From contig NW_023601212.1 in assembly GCF_014898055.3 (NCBI RefSeq), forward strand, positions 32,972,329 through 33,036,328: DNA of 64,000 bases. Direction: 5' to 3'. The position numbers were made by a program, and so were the translations under genes. The notes beneath the pieces were generated by a model. It was not told where the DNA came from and did not search any database. It worked only from the letters and a program-made list of their open reading frames with translations. The stretch comes from Talpa occidentalis. Taxonomy: Eukaryota > Chordata > Mammalia > Eulipotyphla > Talpidae. Positions 58,341 to 64,000 of the stretch are shown piece by piece; position 1 is the stretch's first letter, and every line of letters starts with the position of its first letter.

Positions 58341-58610
58341 ATTTTTATTTTATTGTCTTTTTAAAGATTTATTTATTTATGCATACAAGAATGGGGATAC
58401 AAGCCAGAGATGTGGGGTGGGGTGAGAGGATTCACCAGAGAGAGCGGGGAACAGAACAGGCAGATTGACTGAAATACACTGTTGAGGGGAGCAGCGAGTG
58501 AGACAGGAGAGGTCTGCTGCTCCATGTAGGTCAGCTCCCTGGCTGGGGCATTGAACTTGTGCTGCAGTGGCTGGCGATAGCTTGATAGCACTGAGAGGCC
58601 CCTGGAGTGT
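58341..58610 (-). mobile_element. tRNA-derived SINE (older subfamily)
   Basis: Antisense copy with ATGCATACAAGAATGGGGAT. The head is truncated (CACTGAGAGGCCCC). TATTTAAAA on both flanks (58332 and 58611). Confidence 0.9.
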
Positions 58611-58689
58611 TATTTAAAAGTGCAGTTTTCTTTTTCTTCTTTCTGCAGATTTAAAAATTTTTTTCTTACTGCTAAATGTGTTACAATGT

Positions 58690-58990
58690 ATTTTCTTATG
58701 TATGGGTTTTTAATTTTATTTCCTTAATCCATACATAGGCATAAATAAGTGTACTGTTTAACACAATTGGAACTTGCAACTTAATCACTGTCAAGAGAAG
58801 AAAACTATCTCTAAAGCATGCTTACCAGGGGGCCAATTCATCTGCTTGCCTCCAAGAACATGGAGATGAACATGACTGTCCCTCACCTGACCTTCATTCA
58901 CCACCATTCCATAACCCTTCTCCAGGTCCAGATCAGCGGGACATATCTTGCCAACAATCATTAAATGTCCAGGAAGACTGGAGGTGACAT
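58690..58990 (-). pseudogene. HINT1: HINT1 processed pseudogene, 5'-truncated
   Basis: Minus-strand reading gives [30 protein letters not shown] from about 58980 down to 58890. A decayed version of the histidine-triad region and C-terminus (VHLHVLGG, then MHWPPG in the parent) follows to about 58823, with a stop. The parent enzyme is a purine nucleoside phosphoramidase. Homology continues into the HINT1 3' UTR down to about 58690. The N-terminal half is missing, as expected from incomplete reverse transcription. It is not functional. Confidence 0.9.
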
Positions 58991-59931
58991 AGGTCCTATT
59001 CTTTTCTCCTGGCCCACTTAACTATATACCTATTGTTAGATCAAAAAACTATCTGATTTAGGTAGTCAGAGACTTTATTTGAAAGGATTATTGCAAGGGG
59101 CCAGGGGCCAGTATAGCAACAGACAGGGTTCAGGTGAAATTCAACATGGTGAATAAACTATGTTTTACGAGCTGTATGCCTCACAAAAATGAGATTGTAT
59201 CGAATCTACTTCTCTGCATTTTACTTTTGTCACTCAACAATAGCTAGAGAAAGCCCTTCCCCATCCTGCTATAGCCCCTTTCTTTTTAATGCCTTCATAA
59301 TGTTTGATGATGTGGTTGCACCATAAGTATTCAGTCATCTCTCTATGGGTGACCATGTTCTTATTTTTCAACTTTTCCCCCATCTGACCTCAGAAATAAA
59401 TATCATTTCATTAAACCTTTGGGGTATCTGTAGCTGCTAAAGTTGGGGCTTATACATTTCATTTTCAATATTGTTTTGCTTTCTTAGAATCTTCTCAGAG
59501 AACTGCTAACTCCTTTGAATGTCTGTTCCTTATTCCACTGTCACCTGCCCCTACCTGCCAAGCCCCTGTCCAGGGAAGGCAGAAGTCAAGAAAAAAATTG
59601 TGCCAACACTTTTCCTTTTGTCTCCCAGATAGCTTCTTCTGGAGGCAGGAAATTTCGACTCCAGTAAGTGCCTCTTTGTTCCGCAGAAGCATAGAAGGTA
59701 TGACCCAGGCCCATGGCATCCTGACCGAGTTGCCATGGTCCCCTTTGCTGCCACCTCACAGATGACAGCATACTGAAAGGGGAACCAACAGACCATCAGG
59801 GAGGAGACACCATGAGATGTGCTCCCAGGGTCCTTTTAGGATTGCCCCCATGCTTTGCTAGGAAAATAAACAAAGAACTAAAGTGTCCTCAGTTCCTTTA
59901 GATGAAAAGATATCTTTTAAAATTTACTTAG
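58991..59931. other. intergenic, old L1-like piece, otherwise unassigned
   Basis: At about 59170-59390 antisense L1-like text is seen (CATTTTACTTTTGTCACTCA, TCATCTCTCTATGGGTGACC). The remainder, including 59490-59880, has no recognised identity. Confidence 0.4.
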
Positions 59932-60215
59932 GGGCCTCCCTGGTGGCACAAGGGGTTAAGCACCTCACTGTGAAGCAATCGGCAGCCTCTGCAGCACAAG
60001 CTCAATTCCCAGCCGGCCAGGGAGGTGTCCCACATGGTGCAGCAGACCTCTCCTGTCCCACCTGCTGCTCCCCTCAGGAGTGTGTTTCAGTCAGTCTGCC
60101 TGTTCTGTTCCCCACTGTCTGTGGTGAGTACTCTCACCCACCCTCCCCGCATCTCTGGCCTGTACCCCAGCTCTTGTATTCATAAATAAATAAATCTTTT
60201 TTTTAAGAAAATTAC
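59932..60215 (+). mobile_element. tRNA-derived SINE (older subfamily)
   Basis: Sense copy with head GGGCCTCCCTGGTGGCACAA and tail ATTCATAAATAAATAAATC. Duplication AATTTACTTAG at 59921-59931 and 60216-60226. Confidence 0.96.
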
Positions 60216-60539
60216 AATTTACTTAGAAGGAGGGAGGCTGGGAGATCCAGGAGGGGTCGGCTTGTCCTTTCCAGTTTTGGCTACTGAAGTTCAGGCCCTC
60301 GCTAATCCCCGCTTCTTAGGGTAGGGCAGGCTGGCAATCAGTCAAGATAACCTCGTATCACTTCATTTGCTAATTTCCAATCAGGAGGATAAAAACCTGA
60401 AATGCATATCGGTGTCACCTAACGCTGAGGCTCGACCGCCAAAGCAGGGGGTGGGGAGTGCCCTTTCTCCTCCTACGACCCGGAGGTGCCAGGTTGTAAT
60501 CTGCAAATGTATCATCTGGCCCCCGGAGCCTGACAGTTA

Positions 60540-60770
60540 ATGATTTGCAGCAGAGGGAGCTCGGCTCCCAGAGCAAGGGACGCCAGCGAGCGCCGGCCGA
60601 GCCCAGCCGAGCCCCCGGCTGCAGCACAGGCGCCGCTTCGCGTCTTCCGGGCCCCGGCACTTCGGGGGGTTTCCGGGCGCCGGAGACCGCTGGGGCCCCC
60701 ATGGAAGCACCCTCGCCGGCGGGCTCCGGAGCCCCGCGTCCTCCCGCGCAGGAATGGGGGGGCGCACTAG
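60540..60770 (+). other. upstream open reading frame overlapping SLC35F2 start
   Basis: An ATG at 60540 in weak context (TTAATGA) opens 76 codons that end at 60770, 70 bases past the SLC35F2 ATG in a different frame. If the leader includes it, it could lower translation of the main frame. Its peptide resembles nothing I know and may be only a feature of GC-rich DNA. Confidence 0.35.
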
Positions 60771-60810
60771 GCAGCCTGCTGCGCCGGGTGAAAGGCAAAC
60801 TCTTCACCTG
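60701..60810 (+). CDS. SLC35F2: SLC35F2 first coding exon (residues 1-36 and part of 37)
   Basis: N-terminus of solute carrier SLC35F2, a multi-pass membrane protein of the SLC35/EamA-like group. It is reported to import the drug YM155 and, more recently, queuine/queuosine. The exon reads [18 protein letters not shown], a proline-rich hydrophilic stretch expected in the cytosol, then the conserved [12 protein letters not shown] just before the first membrane helix. The donor TTCACCTG|GTGAGT splits the codon for Trp37. The ATG has C at -3 and G at +4. The frame is open upstream without an in-frame ATG, which supports this start. The remaining exons, with all membrane segments, lie beyond 64000. 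In human as I recall it, SLC35F2 and RAB39A are likewise divergent neighbours. Confidence 0.93.
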
Positions 60811-61287
60811 GTGAGTGGATGGAGAGCGGGGCGCGCGGGGCCGGGCCCGGGTTCACACGTGGCTGCAGGGCGCGCTGGGGAGCGGGGAGCCGGGGCGGCC
60901 GCGGGGACTTCGGAGCCGGGGCGGGCGACTCTCTAGGCGCGCCGGGGCTGTTGCTGTGTACCTGGCTCCGGTGGCGCTTTGTGCTCCTCCCGCCGCTCCC
61001 CTCCTGCCTGGACCTTTCAAGTACAACCTCGCGAGTGTGTTCCAGATGGTTTGGGGGAAACCACCCTGTTGGCACTGTTAGGCCGGTCCCCCGGGCCTCC
61101 CAGCGGGGAGGGGACGGAGTCCCCAAGGATGCTGTGAAGGGGGTGCCCACAGCGGGCCAGGCCAGTGGGTGAGCGCCTCTTCCTGGCGCCAGAACCGCAT
61201 TCTTCCTGCTGCTTAACCCGTCGGGCAGGGCTGCGATCCGCCGCCAACGGATGAGTTCACCCGAGTGAGAAATCCGGGTGAAGTTTT

Positions 61288-61584
61288 TTTTTTTTTTAAG
61301 ATTTATTTTTATTTTATTTTATTTATTTATTTATTTATACAAGCACTGGGTACAGTCAGAAGCGCAGGAGGGTGAGAGAATTCACCAGAGTCAGAGCAGG
61401 GAGCAGAGCAGGCAGAAGGACCGAAGTACACTGCTGAGGGGAGCAGCGGGCAGCAGGAGAGGTCTGCGCGCCATGTGGGACCCTCCTCCGGTGGCCGGGG
61501 AGCAGCCGGGGATCGAACCGGCGCTGCAGAAGCTGTGGGCAGGTTCGCAACCCAGCGCTCAACCCCTGCGCCACCGGGGAGGCC
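61288..61584 (-). mobile_element. tRNA-derived SINE (younger subfamily)
   Basis: Antisense copy, near consensus, with TTTATACAAGCACTGGGTAC and CGCCACCGGGGAGGCCC. Duplication CCGGGTGAAGTTTT and CCGGGTTAAGTTTT. It is inserted at the edge of the SLC35F2 CpG island. Confidence 0.97.
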
Positions 61585-61799
61585 CCGGGTTAAGTTTTGA
61601 GGTGCCGCCCCGGTAGCCCAGAACCTGCTTCCTTCCTGGGCCCAGCGAAGCGACGTCGCCACCTCCGGGACTGGGTTCCAGGGAAGCCTCCTGGTGTCCC
61701 TTTGCTTGGGGAAAGGGATTGGCAGCGGCTTGGGACAGGGAAGCTGTTTTTGCGGTGACCGCAGGACCTACAGTCTGGATTGAGAACCAAGGAGCGGAA

Positions 61800-61970
61800 T
61801 AATGAAAGCGAACGTTTATTCAGCAGTCACTGTGTCAGGCACTCTGCTTAGCCAGCAGATGGGGAATATCATCGAATCCTTATGCTTTAGGAGATGGCCC
61901 TGCTGTGAAACCAAGAAGGAGAAACAAAGAAGGCTAAGCAGTTTCTCAAAACCAGGACAGGCTCTATAGG
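61800..61970 (-). mobile_element. MIR (antisense)
   Basis: CGTTTATTCAGCAGTCACTG then TGTCAGGCACTCTGCTTAGC is the antisense MIR 3' part; the AAGGCTAAGCAGTTTCTC region follows. Confidence 0.6.
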
Positions 61971-62244
61971 GGTTTAGCCAGTAAACTGGCCTTAACTTCT
62001 CCTGGTGCCAGGAAATTGGAGTTTGATTTTTATTTTCCTTCTCCAGATGAGCAAAGTAATTTTTCCTTTAAAAATTTGGAAAGCGTGCCTTGAAGAACCA
62101 CAGCATCACTAAAAGGTGGATGCATTTTTGTCACATAAATATGTGTGATTTTAAATACATGGTTATGTTTAAAGGGGAAACTTGGTCAAAAATAACCGTG
62201 TACCATCCAGTTGTATATGTCCTGAGATCTTCTCAAGGGGGAGG

Positions 62245-62390
62245 GTGTAGTGTGATGGTTAAGCTACAGATTCTGGATTGAAATCCTGCTCGTGCCACTT
62301 AACTGCTGGGTGACCTTAGGTAACTCAACTAACTTCTCTGTGCCATTTTTTTTTTTTTTTTGGTAAAATAGAAATAATAGTGTAGTAGCA
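62245..62390 (+). mobile_element. MIR (sense)
   Basis: TGTGATGGTTAAGCTACAGA, ATCCTGCTCGTGCCACTTAA, TGGGTGACCTTAGGTAACTC and CTTCTCTGTGCC are the expected MIR landmarks in order. Confidence 0.8.
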
Positions 62391-62394
62391 CACG

Positions 62395-62650
62395 CTCATC
62401 TCCTGTTTCACTTCTCATGGTTTCAGTTTCCTGCGGCCAACTTTGATCTGAAAATGCCAACTACTATAATAAGATAGTTTTACACACACATGCACAACCA
62501 CATTTATTTAACTTTTATTACAGTATATTGCTATACTTGTCCTACTTAATTTTTAGTTATTGTTAGTCTCTTACTGTACCTATCTTGTAAATTAAACTTT
62601 ATTATAGCTATGTGAGGAAAAAACACAGTATAGATATGGTTTGGCCCTGG
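62395..62650. mobile_element. Tigger/MER2-like fragment
   Basis: TCTTACTGTACCTATCTTGT, AAATTAAACTTTATTATAGC and AAAACACAGTATAGATATGG parallel the MER2-like element at 57391-58157. Confidence 0.65.
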
Positions 62651-63018
62651 CCTCTGTTTGGGGTCTTGGAAGATACTCTCTTGGATAACGGCAGAAAGGC
62701 TCCTGCCTGGTAGGGATGCTGTGAGGGTAAGTGGCCGACTATACAGGGCGGGGGCATCAGACTGCCTGGCTCACAGTGCTACTCTGCATAGGTTAGATGT
62801 CACCACCCTCAGCTTTCCTGGGTGATGGTAAGATGGGATTTTGCTCCAGGAGATGCCAGTGGCTCTGATGAGAAGGAAGGCAATTCGGTAATTAAGCAGG
62901 ATGTAACAAGGATTAGCAATGATTTTTTTTCCCCCTAATGTTCTAATATTTTCAAAATCCTGGTATGTGTTACAGTCAGGAGTATCTAATAGCTTCCTAA
63001 ATAGGTTTCTTCTGTCTT

Positions 63019-63281
63019 TTTTTTTTTAAGATTTATTTATTTATGCAAACAAGAATGGGGATACAGGTCAGAGGTGTGGGGGTGAGAGGATTCACCAGAG
63101 ACAGAGTGGGGAGCAGAACAGGAAGACTACTGAATACACTGCTGAGGGAAGCAGCGGGGGAGTCAGGAAAAGTCTGCTGCACCATGTGGATAGCTCCCTG
63201 GCTGGGGATCGAACTTATGCTGTAAAGGCTGCATTAGCTTCATAGTGCTATGCTTAACCCCTTGCGCCACCAGGGAGGCCC
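63019..63281 (-). mobile_element. tRNA-derived SINE
   Basis: Antisense copy with ATGCAAACAAGAATGGGGAT and GCGCCACCAGGGAGGCCC. Perfect 15-bp duplication GGTTTCTTCTGTCTT at 63004-63018 and 63282-63296. Confidence 0.97.
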
Positions 63282-63296
63282 GGTTTCTTCTGTCTT

Positions 63297-64000
63297 TGAA
63301 TGCACTTTTCTGTACCTCCCTTATGGATTTTACTTTCTTCCTCTGTGATAGCTGCTTGTGGGCATCTTCCCTTTCTGATGGATGGTGTCTTTAATAGCAG
63401 GAATCAAGTCTTTTTCATTGTTTTTTCTCCCACAATCCTTAGCACACAAAAGAATAAAGGAGGGATGACCAAGTTCCTTCCATTCTGCTACCCTCCTGGC
63501 ACTCTTCCCTTTATGGGTCTTCATTCTGAGGGTCTATGGCTGGAGTGTCCACTGGCAAAGATATTTTGTTCATTAGGGTGTTTGGTCCTGGCTCTCGTAA
63601 CCATTGAGACTTGGGTTCTGGTTTGTACTTTCTCCTTGTCTGACCCAGCAGTCAGAAAAGTACTGTTGATTAGATATCCAGTGCCTCTTGTATTATTATT
63701 TTTAACTCTCAGTGGTAAAATTTATCTCCTACAGTTGAGTTTGGCTCTGTGAATCCTGTGGCCAAGGGGTGGGGTAGACAGAGATTGGTTAGTAAATGTT
63801 TTATTACCATATGGAGAGGGTACAGAGAGGCAGTTTGTGACCATGCACAACTCTTTTCTACCCCTTTTACCAAAAGGGAAGGGGTAAGAATCACCTTATT
63901 GGCAACTGGGTACTAAATACAGAGGGGACATCTGGGCCTAGAGCTGGTTTTGTTTTCAATATGAAATGGAGATATTCTAGGTAACCCCAATTCCTGATAC
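63297..64000 (+). other. SLC35F2: SLC35F2 intron 1, L2-like then unassigned
   Basis: L2-style text lies at 63300-63450 (TAATAGCAGGAATCAAGTC). The 150-codon frame across 63300-63752 reads through this and has no domain signature. Confidence 0.4.

Larger units (their letters stand above)
56865..58345 (-). mobile_element. old L1 3' part (antisense), interrupted
   Basis: Antisense L1 pieces at 56865-57390 (AATTAAGGTATAACGGATAT, ATGAATAATATTCCATTGTT) and 58158-58345 (GATGGACACTTAGGTTTTTC, GAAATTGCTGGATCAGACAA) are continuous in L1 order. The gap is filled by a Tigger element that itself contains an LTR. Confidence 0.8.
60370..61260 (+). promoter_or_regulatory. SLC35F2: CpG island and promoter of SLC35F2
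   Basis: CpG-rich block around exon 1 and the start of intron 1. Just upstream lie a CCAATCA box at 60377-60383 and a TATA-like GGATAAAAACC at about 60388, spaced so that transcription could begin near 60415. The 5' leader would then contain short upstream ATGs. The start site itself is inferred. Confidence 0.7.
60811..64000 (+). other. SLC35F2: SLC35F2 intron 1 (start)
   Basis: Begins GTGAGTGG and has no further exon in the window. It holds two SINEs, two MIRs, a Tigger fragment and L2-like text. Confidence 0.85.

Noticed and set aside
60545..60700. In-frame upstream extension of SLC35F2
   Set aside because: It would start at TTG, not ATG; the frame is open only because the island is GC-rich.
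2260..63281. CRISPR-like or phage-like spaced repeats
   Set aside because: The recurring units are SINEs with A-tails and target duplications in a mammalian genome.
63300..63752. 150-codon frame near the window end
   Set aside because: It overlaps L2-like text, lies inside the SLC35F2 intron and has no recognisable domain or splice context.

Overview
The window is nuclear DNA from a placental mammal. It has two spliced protein-coding genes with CpG-rich promoters, about 34 copies of one tRNA-derived SINE family, L1, L2 and MIR remnants, LTR elements, Tigger fragments and processed pseudogenes. Nothing prokaryotic is present: no operons, no CRISPR array, no ribosomal RNA genes. The gene pair RAB39A and SLC35F2 places the window in the segment matching human chromosome 11q22.3. 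The SINE is not the camelid, pig, horse, carnivore, cetacean or vespertilionid type as I remember those families. A rhinolophoid bat is my best guess, held with low confidence.

Layout. 1-7353: downstream of RAB39A, with a solo ERV2-like LTR at 1369-2179 and three SINEs. 7354-20145: RAB39A on the minus strand. Exon 2 is 7354-7780, a 12.1 kb intron full of SINEs follows, and exon 1 is 19919-20145 inside a CpG island (about 19500-20650). 20650-60430: about 40 kb of intergenic DNA. It holds L2, MIR and MaLR-like remnants, an RPLP0 processed pseudogene (27732-28839) split by a SINE, two copies of an LTR-plus-leader element (28840-30105 and 32405-33437), an RPL21 processed pseudogene (34506-35290) split by a SINE, a 278-bp inverted repeat pair (36240-36517 and 39302-39581), a 5'-truncated L1 with long ORF2 remnants (41443-45010), a fold-back SINE (49737-50106), two related solo LTRs (52256-52735 and 57631-58097) and a HINT1 processed pseudogene (58690-58990). 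60430-64000: CpG island, first coding exon (60701-60810) and start of intron 1 of SLC35F2 on the plus strand.

RAB39A encodes a complete 217-residue Rab GTPase of the endolysosomal and autophagic system. SLC35F2 encodes a multi-pass membrane transporter, of which only the first 36 residues lie here. They are divergently oriented neighbours; nothing in the sequence shows that they act together.

I found no new multigene system. The most unusual items are structural: a SINE carrying an inverted copy of its own 5' head inside a single target-site duplication, a young long inverted repeat, sites hit twice by retrotransposons, and an unidentified LTR-leader element with a degenerate purine-rich repeat.
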